Source of the DNA: an uncultured delta proteobacterium
GTDB lineage: Bacteria > Bdellovibrionota_C > UBA2361 > OMII01
Direction of reading: 5' to 3'
Length of the DNA: 52,927 nt
NCBI GenBank assembly: GCA_903904735.1
Contig: CAIVDM010000177.1
Span: 1 to 52,927, forward strand
Shown: positions 14,925 to 23,796 of the stretch, piece after piece
Layout of the letters: each line of letters starts with the position of its first letter
Numbering within the stretch: position 1 is the first letter of the stretch
The notes under the pieces: model-generated
Seen by the model: only the letters and a program-made list of their open reading frames with translations
Told to the model about the DNA's origin: nothing
Database searches by the model: none
Position numbers and translations under genes: made by a program

Positions 14925-17627
14925 TTGTCCACATGGCTCACACATTCTATGGCAAGGGGTATGAGTGTCTTAGATGTGTCGTCGGACGGCGATAGTCGCC
15001 GGGTCTGTGAAGATGCTCGAATGCTCGCTCGAGACGCCTATCGACGCGGACATCAGATCTTCGCTGAAGGGCGAGTCGTCTACCTAGCGCGGCTTATACG
15101 AGAGTGTTTTCGAGAAGCGTTTCAACAGCCTCGACTTGGCTTCAAGGATCTTCGAGAACGATTTGGATTTTCGATTGCCGCCTTGGAGGGCGCGGAAGGC
15201 CAGATAGATGAGCGAGTCGTTCTTCCTCAGGTGCGCACATGGGACCCAGTGCTCGTGGGCTGGGCGTTTCAGGCCTGGGGCGAACCGATGCGGCACGAAG
15301 CATCATGGGGGGTGAGTTACGCCGAGGCGGATAGCGCCGAGCATGCGGACATTGAGGCGCTCACTCAAATATTCACGGACGACTATATCGCTGATTTTCT
15401 GGTCCGTTCTTGTCTGGAGTCACGGCGGTTTTCAGAGATTGATCATATTCGGATTTGCGACCCAGGGTGCGGAACGGGACATCTTCTCATCGCGGCGCTT
15501 AGAGATCTCGCCAGCAAGGGAAACTTTAATGCGCACGAGGTATACGGTTTCGATATCGATGCGTTAGCCGTCGAGTTGTGTCGTGCGCTTTTACTTATTG
15601 AGTATGTCAGACTTGGAGGATTGAAGGATCTCCGCATGCTGTGGGGTGAGCTCGAGTCTCAAATAGTGACATTACCCGGCCCCCTCGGTATTCTCGACCG
15701 CGCTGTGAAAGTTCCAGGCACGATGTTTGACGTGGTAATCGCGAATCCTCCCTACTTGGGACGAAGAAAAATGCCAGGAGAGGTGCGGAGCTATCTCGAT
15801 ACTCATTATCCAGCTTCAAAAATTGATCTCTGCGCCGCTTTCTTGCAGCGTTCCGTTGAATTGCTCGTCGATGGCGGAGTTGTTGGTTTTGTGGCGTCAG
15901 ACAAATGGCTTCGTCTCGGCGGCTACCGCGGTTTTCGCGGGGGCGATCGGTTATACCGAGGATTTCTCAAGGAAGTCGCGCTCTCTGAGATCGTTGAGCT
16001 TGGAGCTCGGGCGTTTACGAGTCGGTCCAAGATGCACGATGGAGTTCGAGTGGCCGCTGTCATTGGACACAAGCAGGACCCTTTGCCCTCCCATGAACTT
16101 GGATACCTTGACCTCTCCCAGGCGACTAGGTACGAGGATAAGGTTTCTGGTCTTGGGAACCGACGTGCAGGAGTGACGAGAGAGGCTCGTCTCGCACAAG
16201 ACACCCTGATTGACAGCGACAAAGGCAGCCCGTTTTTGCGAGCGAGCGAGTTACCTGACTCCCTTCGGACGGCTAGTCGCGCAATCGCTGACGTCGCTCA
16301 GGTTGTGGTAGGTTTACAGACCAATAATGATGGTCGTTTTGTACGCTATGTTTGGGAAGTTCCGCCAGATCGATCTCGCTGGAAAGTGCACAGCAAGGGG
16401 GCCGGCTATGGTCGATGGTATGGACACAATCAATGGATACTCGATTGGGAGGGTGGCAAGCGATTCTTCTTTAAATCTCGTGAGAGTCTTGAGCGAGCTG
16501 AGTCTTGGATCGCCCAAGCTGGATGGTGTTATGGCTGGTTCGCCAACGGCAGTGTGGGACTCCGGGCAAAAGAGCCGGGCTGGACTTTTGGTAGAGCGGC
16601 GACCTCTGGTGTCTTTTGTGATGATATCAAGACGGTTTCCTTTCTAAACTCTCGCTGGGCGTCGGTCTGTGTTAGGTACATTGGGGGAAAGATGCAGATA
16701 CCTGAGGGTGTAGTGCGTCGCATTCCGATGCCCGACCTCACGGATGTGGTGTCATCTCGACTCGTGGAAGCGGCGGTCAACGTAAAGCGACGTCTCATCG
16801 AGTTGGATCCGTCAGATGTGATTTTTCTACCGGGCTCGCCACGAATTTGGAGAGATGAGTATGTCCTTCAAACGTTACTGTTGTTGATAGAAGGCACCCT
16901 TGAGGCGCAGATCGAGCGGGCTCTTCAAGTGTCTCATGATGAGTCGGATCGGTTAGCGAGGCGATATGGCATACCCGCTGCCTGGCTGTGTCACGTGACT
17001 GCTGAGATGGACAAGGAGTTCTGGGAGATAGTTCCGAGGGAGTATGTGTGGCTCCAGGAGATTCTGCGCGCGGAGAGTAGATCCGATAACACCGTCGTTC
17101 CAAAGCGTGATGAATTTTCAGCGACAGACATTATCCCCGCTCTCCAGAAAAGGGGAACTGTTAGGGGAGATCCATGGATGCTTCCGATTACAAGTCCGGT
17201 AGAGCGTATAAGTAGGTTATTAAGGCTTCATCCCATACATAGCTTGCTCACTCTTTTCAAAGGCGCCACCACGAATGACGCTATCCACATCGCTGTTACT
17301 GAGCCCATGGTATTTAGGGAAACGTTGACTACGTTGCTAGGTCAACTTGGACATCGTTGGTGGTCTGAGATTCAGGAGGAAAAGCGAGTGCCGGGAGCGA
17401 CACTCTCGCAGGCTGATGCGGCGCGGCTCATCCTTCAAAACTCGGGAGCCGAGAAACTTTGGGGTGGTAGAGAGCGTGATGTCACAGAGTGGCTTCGTGG
17501 TCGTTTCTCAGATTGGCACACCAAGCTCTTTCGTCAGCGATCACCCCTGAATGAGCATGTGAATCTCTCGGGAGAAATGTTCTACTCACATCGATGGGAT
17601 GCGAGGAGCGAAGAGTCGATTACTTAA
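14925..17627 (+). CDS. PglX-like N6-adenine DNA methyltransferase (BREX-type family, solitary)
   Basis: A 900-residue SAM-dependent adenine methyltransferase. Motif I is CDPGCGTGH (Asp179 onward), motif IV is IANPPY (Asn274-Tyr277). The N-terminal ALTQIFTDDYIADFLVRSCL segment and the later YGRWYGHNQWILDWEGG segment are features shared by PglX and related large class-gamma MTases, where the last lies near the target-recognition region. The C-terminal 200 residues are helix-rich and unassigned. PglX marks host DNA in BREX phage defence, but no pglZ, brxC, brxL, brxA or brxB is within 20 kb on either side, so it is either an orphan methylase or a standalone type IIG-like enzyme without a visible nuclease motif. 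Start uncertain: TTG 14925, ATG 14949 or ATG 14961. It overlaps cysE by 8 bases. Confidence 0.85.
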   Translation: MSTWLTHSMARGMSVLDVSSDGDSRRVCEDARMLARDAYRRGHQIFAEGRVVYLARLIRECFREAFQQPRLGFKDLRERFGFSIAALEGAEGQIDERVVLPQVRTWDPVLVGWAFQAWGEPMRHEASWGVSYAEADSAEHADIEALTQIFTDDYIADFLVRSCLESRRFSEIDHIRICDPGCGTGHLLIAALRDLASKGNFNAHEVYGFDIDALAVELCRALLLIEYVRLGGLKDLRMLWGELESQIVTLPGPLGILDRAVKVPGTMFDVVIANPPYLGRRKMPGEVRSYLDTHYPASKIDLCAAFLQRSVELLVDGGVVGFVASDKWLRLGGYRGFRGGDRLYRGFLKEVALSEIVELGARAFTSRSKMHDGVRVAAVIGHKQDPLPSHELGYLDLSQATRYEDKVSGLGNRRAGVTREARLAQDTLIDSDKGSPFLRASELPDSLRTASRAIADVAQVVVGLQTNNDGRFVRYVWEVPPDRSRWKVHSKGAGYGRWYGHNQWILDWEGGKRFFFKSRESLERAESWIAQAGWCYGWFANGSVGLRAKEPGWTFGRAATSGVFCDDIKTVSFLNSRWASVCVRYIGGKMQIPEGVVRRIPMPDLTDVVSSRLVEAAVNVKRRLIELDPSDVIFLPGSPRIWRDEYVLQTLLLLIEGTLEAQIERALQVSHDESDRLARRYGIPAAWLCHVTAEMDKEFWEIVPREYVWLQEILRAESRSDNTVVPKRDEFSATDIIPALQKRGTVRGDPWMLPITSPVERISRLLRLHPIHSLLTLFKGATTNDAIHIAVTEPMVFRETLTTLLGQLGHRWWSEIQEEKRVPGATLSQADAARLILQNSGAEKLWGGRERDVTEWLRGRFSDWHTKLFRQRSPLNEHVNLSGEMFYSHRWDARSEESIT

Positions 17628-18423
17628 CAGTAACATCTGAGCGATGGTAGACCCGCGAACCTGCGGGAACGCTGGATGTAAGCCAGACGTTTCCTCCAAT
17701 GACGCTACCCTCGCCAATGACCGTTTCGCCCCCAAGAATGGTGGCGTTGGCGTAGATGACGACGCTGTTCTCGATGGTGGGATGGCGCTTGGTGTGCGAT
17801 AGCCCTTTATCCACGCTGAGCGCTCCCAAAGTCACGCCTTGGTACAATTTCACGTTATCTCGTATGGTAGTGGTCTCTCCGATAACGATTCCCGTGCCGT
17901 GATCAATAACAAACGCCCGTCCGATGTCAGCCCCAGGGTGTATCTCGATGCCGGTACGAGTGTGAGCGACCTCAGATAGTAGTCGTGGAACAAGTGGCAC
18001 TCCCTGCGCTAGAAACCAATGGGCCAGTCGATACACAGCGATCGCGTAAAAGCCCGGGTAGGCAAGAATCACCTCGTCGATACTGTGAGCCGCCGGATCC
18101 CCTTGATAGATCGCGTCCGCGTCCTCAAGCATGGTGCGATGAAATACTGGGAGCTCACGGATAAAAGAGCTCGAGAGACGATGATTCGAGCTCTCGTCGG
18201 GCGCGACTGGTGAATAAAGTCTACCCCAAAGGGTCTGTGTCTCTGAGAGCAGCTCTTGCAAGGATGACGTTTCATCTTCTGTAGTGCTGTCGAAGTGGGG
18301 AAAGAGCGTCGCAAGGCAGCGATCGATGAACAGCCCCGCGAGGCGAGGTCTCGGATACTCACGCTTGAATTGCTTTCGTGAGTCACTTAAGCTTCGCAAA
18401 ATATCGGCTGAGTCGCTTGTCAT
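17620..18423 (-). CDS. cysE: serine O-acetyltransferase (EpsC type)
   Basis: Makes O-acetylserine from serine and acetyl-CoA, the committed step to cysteine. From the ATG at 18423 it has 267 residues. The N-terminal 120 residues form the helical SAT domain, less conserved. The C-terminal left-handed beta-helix of hexapeptide repeats is clear, running through GIEIHPGADIG, VIDHGTGIVIGE, GVTLGALS and a long VVIYANATILGG series, with the family His in the HPGA and DHGTG loops. The length and the late hexapeptide start fit the EpsC group more than E. coli CysE. A GTG at 18465 would add 14 residues. Neither start has a good ribosome site. No cysK lies nearby. Confidence 0.88.
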   Translation of the reverse strand: MTSDSADILRSLSDSRKQFKREYPRPRLAGLFIDRCLATLFPHFDSTTEDETSSLQELLSETQTLWGRLYSPVAPDESSNHRLSSSFIRELPVFHRTMLEDADAIYQGDPAAHSIDEVILAYPGFYAIAVYRLAHWFLAQGVPLVPRLLSEVAHTRTGIEIHPGADIGRAFVIDHGTGIVIGETTTIRDNVKLYQGVTLGALSVDKGLSHTKRHPTIENSVVIYANATILGGETVIGEGSVIGGNVWLTSSVPAGSRVYHRSDVTVK

Positions 18424-18594
18424 AAGGAAATACTGCGGCTTTAGATGAGTTTTTGCAACTCCCACACGCGACGGCCCGTTATTTGCGAGCGGTGGGAGGC
18501 TGAATGGAGCGTGCCATGGAGGTTCTACCTCACGAGGGGGCTCGGACGACCGCGGACGGTGAGCGCTAATAGGTATGAAAGAGGTAATCGTGCC

Positions 18595-19332
18595 GTGAAT
18601 TCATTAGTTGTTTTTAATTCCGAGTTTATTGAGCCATCGGTGATTCGAATTGTGGCGCCTCGAGTGGGTCAGCTGTGGCGAGCGTACCTTACATTGAGTG
18701 GACAGGAGATTCGGATCTCAGTATTCGGTGGCGATCGAGGATTCGCGTCGCTTCGAAAAGCCGACGCGCAAGAGCTAATACTTGACGTTACGCGGATGGA
18801 GCCGTCTTTACCCCTGCGACCGATTGACTTAGTGGTAGGATTATCTCGTCCACAAACCCTCAAGAAGGTCATCCAAACGGCGGTGATGACCGGAGTTAGT
18901 TCTCTGCACTTGGTACAGACAGAGCACGGAGAAAAGAGCTATGGGACATCGCACATACTCGAGGCTAAAGCTCTGCGTGATGAGGCAATAAAAGCCCTTG
19001 AGCAGACAGGTGAGGGGCTGTCGCCGACTATTTCTGTCCATCGGTCTTTCTCTCACTTCGCCCGGAACGGTCTTCGAGCAATTACGAGTAACGCGGAAAC
19101 GTTAAAGATACTGGCGCAGCCAGGCGGAGTTTCCTTAGGTTCAGCGCCGCGACTGCAACAGTCCGATCACGCAGTAATAGCGGTTGGCCCCGAACCCGGC
19201 TGGAGTGTGACTGAGCTTGAGATCTTCGAGGAACTTAACTTTACGCGCGTGGGGCTCGGTCCTCGAGTCATGCGAGTCGAGATCGCGTTAAGCTTTCTTT
19301 TGGGGCAACTGCAGGTCCTTTCGAGCCTTTAA
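18595..19332 (+). CDS. rsmE: 16S rRNA m3U1498 methyltransferase
   Basis: RsmE methylates N3 of U1498 in 16S rRNA. The 245-residue product from GTG 18595 has a PUA-like N-terminal part (about 1-70) and a SPOUT domain with a trefoil knot: DLVVGLSRPQTLKKVI, then VGPEPGWSVTELE and LGPRVMRVEIA at the end. The Arg-Val-Glu in the last motif replaces the usual Arg-x-Glu-Thr. I prefer GTG 18595, since AAAGAGG ends 10 bases ahead and the product then matches the family length. A frame that stays open to 18445 would add 50 residues with no family match. It is divergent from cysE. Confidence 0.92.
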   Translation: MNSLVVFNSEFIEPSVIRIVAPRVGQLWRAYLTLSGQEIRISVFGGDRGFASLRKADAQELILDVTRMEPSLPLRPIDLVVGLSRPQTLKKVIQTAVMTGVSSLHLVQTEHGEKSYGTSHILEAKALRDEAIKALEQTGEGLSPTISVHRSFSHFARNGLRAITSNAETLKILAQPGGVSLGSAPRLQQSDHAVIAVGPEPGWSVTELEIFEELNFTRVGLGPRVMRVEIALSFLLGQLQVLSSL

Positions 19333-19355
19333 GTCGCTAACGGGACGGGTTTAAT

Positions 19356-19384
19356 ACACTCCCACGTCAACGGTGGTGGAGTGT
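19356..19384. repeat. inverted repeat ACACTCC/GGAGTGT
   Basis: A 7-bp perfect arm pair with an inner CAC/GTG pairing, 23 bases after the rsmE stop. No T run follows on either strand, so it is not a typical terminator, though it may slow or end the rsmE transcript. Confidence 0.4.
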
Positions 19385-19509
19385 CGAAAAAATGATTGAT
19401 ATCAGTGGTTTGAGCAGCTCACATTTAATCCTCTACTTTTTTAGGATCACTGTCGATATCCCCAGTGCAGGGAAGAAGGGAGTAAAATCCGACCGGAGAA
19501 AGGGATTCT

Positions 19510-20418
19510 ATGGCGCTGGCGCGAAACTCAAAAATGAATCGAGGACGCAGGGGACGCTCTGGACGAGATCTGAGAGCCTTTCTGGCGCCCGCTGGTTTCG
19601 GGATCGCGTTCCTGATTGTGGTCGGAGTAGTGCTTCATGCCTCGCGAGCACCAAGCGATGCTGGCGTCTCCAAGGAAGTTGAACTGGTTCCACTGGCTGG
19701 TTTGGAGATAATTGTTCCAATAGAGACTCTACAAGTTGGGACATCCTTTCAGCCAAATATGTTCCGAAAAGAGCAGCGCCCCGAGGAGCAGGTTTCTGGC
19801 GATACGGTCAGAAGTTTCGATGAACTCAAGGGCATGTACGCGAAGGGTGTCCTCGTGAAGAATCAGCCGGTGCTAAAAGGCGTTCTCACTAATCGCCAGC
19901 CGGTACATGTTCTGACCGCGGCGCTACCCAAAAAGTATCGCGCAGTTGCTCTTCAAGTCGAGCAGCCTCTTCTCGATAACGTTGATGGATGGGCGCAGCC
20001 AGGCACCGATGTCGATCTCCTGTGGCTTACCAGCGCGTTTGGACGCGAAACGATCAGTGTGCTCGCGGGACCGGTTCGAGTGCTTGCCTCAAATAAAGCC
20101 ACAGAAGGGGTGCCACAACAGGCAGCGACGGCCTCGTCTAATTTGGTGACTGTCACTCTCTTGCTTTCCATTAGAGACGCAATCAGAGTCAGTCTGGCCG
20201 CGATGCATGGTAAGGTGTCGCTTGGTCTGCGAGGGCAAAACGATCGTAGACCAAACGAGGCGTCCAAACCTATTTCAAGTGTGCTTGGCGAAATCGTGCC
20301 GGTGGAAATGGAGAAGCCGTCTGTGAAAGTAAAGGTCGTCGATGTTACCTCCAAGACCAGTGAAATTATGAAGTTTTCACCAGACGGAAGAAGGATCGAA
20401 GAAGCGCTCGTCCCTTGA
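19510..20418 (+). CDS. SAF-domain protein, CpaB/RcpC-like
   Basis: A 302-residue protein with a basic N-terminus, one membrane anchor (about 27-45) and a periplasmic part. After the anchor, IIVPIETLQVGTSFQPNMF and GVLVKNQPVLKGVL form an SAF domain as in CpaB of Flp/Tad pili (and FlgA of flagella). The second half, ALPKKYRAVALQVEQ...PGTDVDLLW, is the RcpC/CpaB module. So the protein is best read as the secretin-associated CpaB of a type IVb pilus. No other tad/cpa gene is in the window, so its partners are elsewhere or its role differs. GAAAGGG sits 6 bases before ATG. It converges on the next gene with a 2-base gap. Confidence 0.8.
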   Translation: MALARNSKMNRGRRGRSGRDLRAFLAPAGFGIAFLIVVGVVLHASRAPSDAGVSKEVELVPLAGLEIIVPIETLQVGTSFQPNMFRKEQRPEEQVSGDTVRSFDELKGMYAKGVLVKNQPVLKGVLTNRQPVHVLTAALPKKYRAVALQVEQPLLDNVDGWAQPGTDVDLLWLTSAFGRETISVLAGPVRVLASNKATEGVPQQAATASSNLVTVTLLLSIRDAIRVSLAAMHGKVSLGLRGQNDRRPNEASKPISSVLGEIVPVEMEKPSVKVKVVDVTSKTSEIMKFSPDGRRIEEALVP

Positions 20419-20420
20419 TG

Positions 20421-21404
20421 TCAGGAGACGGCTGGCTCCTCAATTATCAAGTCTCCTCGATTTCCAGATAAAGTGGCTTGAACTCCGATCGGTAGGGTCG
20501 CGTTCAGATGCGTATGCCCAAAGGGTAACCCCAGGACAATTGGTTTTCCGAGAGAGCTGAGACGATCAATGATCACGTCTCTAAGGCTTTGCTTAAGGTG
20601 TGCCTCCTCGGGTCGATAAGAGCATCGTTCAAATGTTCCAAGCGCGAATCCACGAACTCGATCCAAGAGACCTAGTGACAAGAATTGAGTCAGATATCGG
20701 TCGATTCTGAAGGGAGTCTCTCCAATGTCCTCTAAGAATAGGATGGAATCATCGAAATTTGGCATGAATTTGGTTCCGATAAGTGAAATCAGCGTAACTA
20801 GATTGCCTCCTACGAGTGGACCTGTCGCGTCGCCTGAGTTGATGACCTCAATGGACGACTTAGACTCGTTGAGGCCTGATAAGAGCGAGCCAGGAGCGGT
20901 GACGTAGCTCGTGATTGTTTTCAGGAGTGATTGAACAGTAAATACCGGGCAGTTGTCCTCGCTTAGCGCCTGGGCTGTTGGTCCATGAAAGCAGACCACT
21001 TGGGATTCTATCGCGGCGCCGCACAGAAGCGCCGTGATGTCGCTGCATCCAACTAGAATCTTTGGGTGCGCCTTGAGCCCGGCGAAATCAATGGAGTGGA
21101 GAATCCTTCCCGTGCCATAACCACCCCGGACGCATACGATCGCCCGCACTGACGGAGACCGAAATACGTCATTGATATCCAGGAGACGATGATTGTCCGA
21201 CCCGGCCAAAAATCCCAAGGATTCTCTAGCGTGAGCCCCAAACACAACGTTGTATCCTAGGTCGTTAAGTTTCCGAGGTATAGCGTCGTACGTCCCGCGA
21301 TCGATCGCAGGGCTCGCGGGCGCTATGACGGCGATGGTGTCTCCAGACGAGAGCCGAGGAGGTTTCAGCGGATTATGAATACGTCGAGGAGCGCATACTG
21401 GCAT
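20421..21404 (-). CDS. LD-carboxypeptidase / S66 family
   Basis: A 327-residue cytoplasmic S66 peptidase. It should remove terminal D-alanine from recycled murein tetrapeptides; MccF relatives instead cleave microcin C. GD-TIAVIAPASP at the start, VRGGYGTGR near 93-100, the nucleophile Ser121 in VGCSDIT, the acid Glu225 in LEDIGE and His297 in FGHTH give a complete triad with family spacing. The substrate (LdcA or MccF type) cannot be decided by eye. A start further in is possible because no strong ribosome site precedes the ATG, and the family usually begins near residue 17. It sits alone, divergent from the lipoprotein gene. Confidence 0.9.
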   Translation of the reverse strand: MPVCAPRRIHNPLKPPRLSSGDTIAVIAPASPAIDRGTYDAIPRKLNDLGYNVVFGAHARESLGFLAGSDNHRLLDINDVFRSPSVRAIVCVRGGYGTGRILHSIDFAGLKAHPKILVGCSDITALLCGAAIESQVVCFHGPTAQALSEDNCPVFTVQSLLKTITSYVTAPGSLLSGLNESKSSIEVINSGDATGPLVGGNLVTLISLIGTKFMPNFDDSILFLEDIGETPFRIDRYLTQFLSLGLLDRVRGFALGTFERCSYRPEEAHLKQSLRDVIIDRLSSLGKPIVLGLPFGHTHLNATLPIGVQATLSGNRGDLIIEEPAVS

Positions 21405-21545
21405 ATCACGGCATTGTGCGTCGCGCTCTATAAATCGGCAAGGTGCAAGTGAATGGGCGTCACGAAAAACCTTATTGAAAATGTTATCACTGTCGGTGCA
21501 GAGTGGTGGCTTATGAGGATGCGGTATCAGCGCCTCGGAGGCATT

Positions 21546-22148
21546 ATGATGAGATTACGAAATGCGTTATTAGCAGCACTGGCGATCTTAACGATATCAG
21601 CCTGTAGTTTTCGCTCGTCACAAGATGGGGTTTCTCCTGTTGGGCTGACTCCCTCGGCTTGGGCGGCTCTTAGTCAGCCAGGCGCTTCTCATCGTTTGCT
21701 CGAAATTTTCCAAGGAGAATGGGACGCCACGATAACCGTACGTAGTGGTCCAGGAGAAACAGCGCAGGTCTCCACGGGGCGTTCGAGTATTCACTGGATC
21801 CTCGGTAAGCGCTTTCTGCAGGAGGATTTTAAAGGAAAAACGGCGGGCGAGGAATTTGAGGGGATGGGATTATTGGGTTACGACAACGGCGCACGAGCTT
21901 TCAAAATGGTATGGGTGGACTCACTTAATACCGCGCTTTCCGTATCTACAGGAAAGTATGTGCCTGAAAGTAACATCTTCGAGATGGTGAGTGAGGTATA
22001 TGATCCACTCCTTGGCAAAGAGAAGGCGGTTCGGTCCACGCTGCAGGTCACATCGGACGATTCTTATCGGTTCGTGATGGAGGATACCGCGCCTAGCGGT
22101 AAGAAGTTCATCTCGTTTGAGATTCTCTATACTCGTCGAAGCTCCTAG
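21546..22148 (+). CDS. DUF1579-like lipoprotein
   Basis: The ATG at 21546 follows GGAGG closely (a second ATG at 21549 is as good) and gives 200 residues. It begins with a lipoprotein signal ending in the lipobox ISAC (Cys20), so the protein is lipid-anchored in the envelope. The mature part has the DUF1579 pattern: LLEIFQGEWDATI, the strand pair with SSIHWILGKRFLQEDF, then GLLGYDNGARAFKMVWVDS. DUF1579 is a small beta-barrel family of unknown function. It lies 321 bases before motA with no evidence of co-transcription. A weak hairpin (AGCG/CGCT) follows the stop. An in-frame extension upstream to 21453 is not credible as it would precede the signal peptide. Confidence 0.82.
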   Translation: MMRLRNALLAALAILTISACSFRSSQDGVSPVGLTPSAWAALSQPGASHRLLEIFQGEWDATITVRSGPGETAQVSTGRSSIHWILGKRFLQEDFKGKTAGEEFEGMGLLGYDNGARAFKMVWVDSLNTALSVSTGKYVPESNIFEMVSEVYDPLLGKEKAVRSTLQVTSDDSYRFVMEDTAPSGKKFISFEILYTRRSS

Positions 22149-22469
22149 CGGACCGCTTTCACTACTACCCGAGCTAATCACGGTTCAGCGTGGCCCAGTG
22201 TCGACAGCTTTGGTCCGGTTGCTGGTCGGGGATAGACCAAATTCATCATCCCTTTGTCGTAGCTTTGACATCTCAACTGGGTAGCACGGGAAAAAGCGCC
22301 AAAAGTTCGGGCCTTCGAGCCTTCCATGGGCGTGATTTCAGGTGTTTACGGGTGGTAAAGAGGTCGTCGGGCCTCCGATCACCTATTTTAAACAACGTGA
22401 GTGTCACGCAGCTGACAGCACGAGAACCCCCACAGCTCGTGGAGTGGGCGGGATAATACGAGGAACGGG
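22149..22469. other. leader region of the flagellar operon
   Basis: No convincing gene. One forward frame (22190-22456, GTG start, 88 residues) is open but has no ribosome site and resembles nothing I know. A GCTTTGGTC/GACCAAA pairing is visible near 22207-22240. I looked for sigma-28 (TAAA-N15-GCCGATAA) and sigma-54 (TGGCAC-N5-TTGC) elements and for the conserved blocks of c-di-GMP riboswitches and found none that fit. The operon promoter should lie here. Confidence 0.4.
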
Positions 22470-23297
22470 ATGATGCAGGCGCGAGATTCTGAGAGTTATC
22501 GATTGAGGCCCCACCGAGTCGCGTCGCGTGAGACTCCCGCTGTGAATGGCTCCATCATCGCTGGTTTAGGAGTGGGCATCGCTCTTATAGTGTTTGGCGC
22601 GTTTTCGGGAGGAAAGCCACTCGGATTCTTGAATCTTGAGGGGTTGCTCCTCGTTGTCGGTGGCACCCTCGCTAGCACTCTTATTCAATTCTCAACGATC
22701 GATCTGCGAATCTCCCTGTCTGCTCTGCGTGGCGCATTTTTTTCAGATGCGTCAATTCCGCAGGAGCGTATTGAGTATTTGATGAGCTTGTCGCAGCAGG
22801 TGAAGGAACGAGGCATTTTGATTCTCGAGGAGCAGGCGACGGACGCTGACGATGACTTTCTCCGACTGGGGCTCACGTTGGTGGTGGACGGTCACAATAT
22901 CGAGGAGGCGCGTCGAATCCTAACAACCGAGATGCGCACTTCCACGGACCAAGCGTGGAGATCCGTGCAGGTATGGGAGACGATGGGAAATTTCGCGCCC
23001 GCAATGGGACTTATTGGCACGTTGATAGGGCTTATTCAGATGTTGGGGGCTCTTCAGGATCCCACCACCGTTGGTCCAGCTATGTCGATGGCGCTGGTGG
23101 CGACTTTGTACGGTTCGATTGCCGCCAACCTAGTTTTTTTCCCAATAGCCGGCAAGTTGCGGCTTCTCGCGCATGAGAGAGAGCAGTGCAAAAACATCAC
23201 GTTGGAGGGTCTTGTGAGTATAGCTCAACGTGAGAACCCGATGATGCTCGAGCAGCGCTTACGAGGGTTCGCGAGTTTGGCGGCTAATAATACCTAG
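22470..23297 (+). CDS. motA: flagellar stator protein MotA/PomA-like
   Basis: Inner-membrane stator subunit that uses the ion gradient to turn the flagellar rotor. The 275 residues have four hydrophobic segments (about 27-47, 56-76, 174-195 and 206-226), a large cytoplasmic loop between the second and third, and the two conserved prolines, Pro177 in NFAPAMG and Pro225 in FFPIAGK, that govern torque. The loop holds the charged residues expected near RRILTTEMR. The first 24 residues are a polar extension. AGGA precedes the ATG (a second ATG follows directly). It opens a stretch of about 12.7 kb of co-directional flagellar genes. Confidence 0.93.
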   Translation: MMQARDSESYRLRPHRVASRETPAVNGSIIAGLGVGIALIVFGAFSGGKPLGFLNLEGLLLVVGGTLASTLIQFSTIDLRISLSALRGAFFSDASIPQERIEYLMSLSQQVKERGILILEEQATDADDDFLRLGLTLVVDGHNIEEARRILTTEMRTSTDQAWRSVQVWETMGNFAPAMGLIGTLIGLIQMLGALQDPTTVGPAMSMALVATLYGSIAANLVFFPIAGKLRLLAHEREQCKNITLEGLVSIAQRENPMMLEQRLRGFASLAANNT

Positions 23298-23310
23298 TGA
23301 GAAAAGTAGT

Positions 23311-23796
23311 ATGACCGCTCTTGGGCTAGACAGACGGATCTTACGAGCGTTTTACACGCAGTATGTGGCTGTGCTGCTCATTATTTTGGTCTTTTTTGTA
23401 GCGGCTTTTCAGACCGCTAGTTTACCGAAATTACCGCACTTTCCTGAGCGAGCGACAATCGCGCGGTCCGCGGCGTTCGGAGAGATAATGTTATCGGAGG
23501 CATTTCTGACTGATGGTTTCAGCGCTGAAGATCATGACCGATTACGCGCGTTGGTGGAAGTGCTGAGGACTCACGACGTTACAGCGAGCGTTGAACTAAC
23601 GGTACCAAGAATGGCTCTCGCTGAGGTCGATAATGGAGCCATCCGCGCCGCGACTCTGACTGAACAGCTCGACCAATTTTTCCGGAGGCATGGCGTTCCT
23701 TCGGGATCGGTTCGATACGCGATTAGGGACCGCGTCTCAGGGCGAACTGTAGGAGGTGTCGTGCGTATTCACGAGACGGAGGGAGGTAATGAATAA
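23311..23796 (+). CDS. MotB-like stator partner, OmpA-type domain without stator Asp
   Basis: A 161-residue protein between motA and the next MotB-like gene. It has one N-terminal TM (about 16-34) followed by a periplasmic domain. The stretch LRALVEVLRTHDVTASVELTV and TLTEQLDQFFRRHGVPSGSVRYAI reads as a degenerate OmpA/MotB peptidoglycan-binding fold. The conserved TM aspartate of MotB is missing. Its stop overlaps the next gene by 8 bases (ATGAATAA), implying translational coupling. It may anchor or regulate the stator, or be half of a split or duplicated MotB. The function is inferred from context. Confidence 0.75.
   Translation: MTALGLDRRILRAFYTQYVAVLLIILVFFVAAFQTASLPKLPHFPERATIARSAAFGEIMLSEAFLTDGFSAEDHDRLRALVEVLRTHDVTASVELTVPRMALAEVDNGAIRAATLTEQLDQFFRRHGVPSGSVRYAIRDRVSGRTVGGVVRIHETEGGNE

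Noticed and set aside
14711..14941. 76-residue reverse frame overlapping the start of the PglX-like gene
   Set aside because: A forward frame covers nearly the same bases, and no ribosome site is present. Kept only as part of the gap description.
22190..22456. 88-residue forward frame before motA
   Set aside because: No ribosome site and no FlbD-like or other flagellar match. Its composition resembles a shadow frame.
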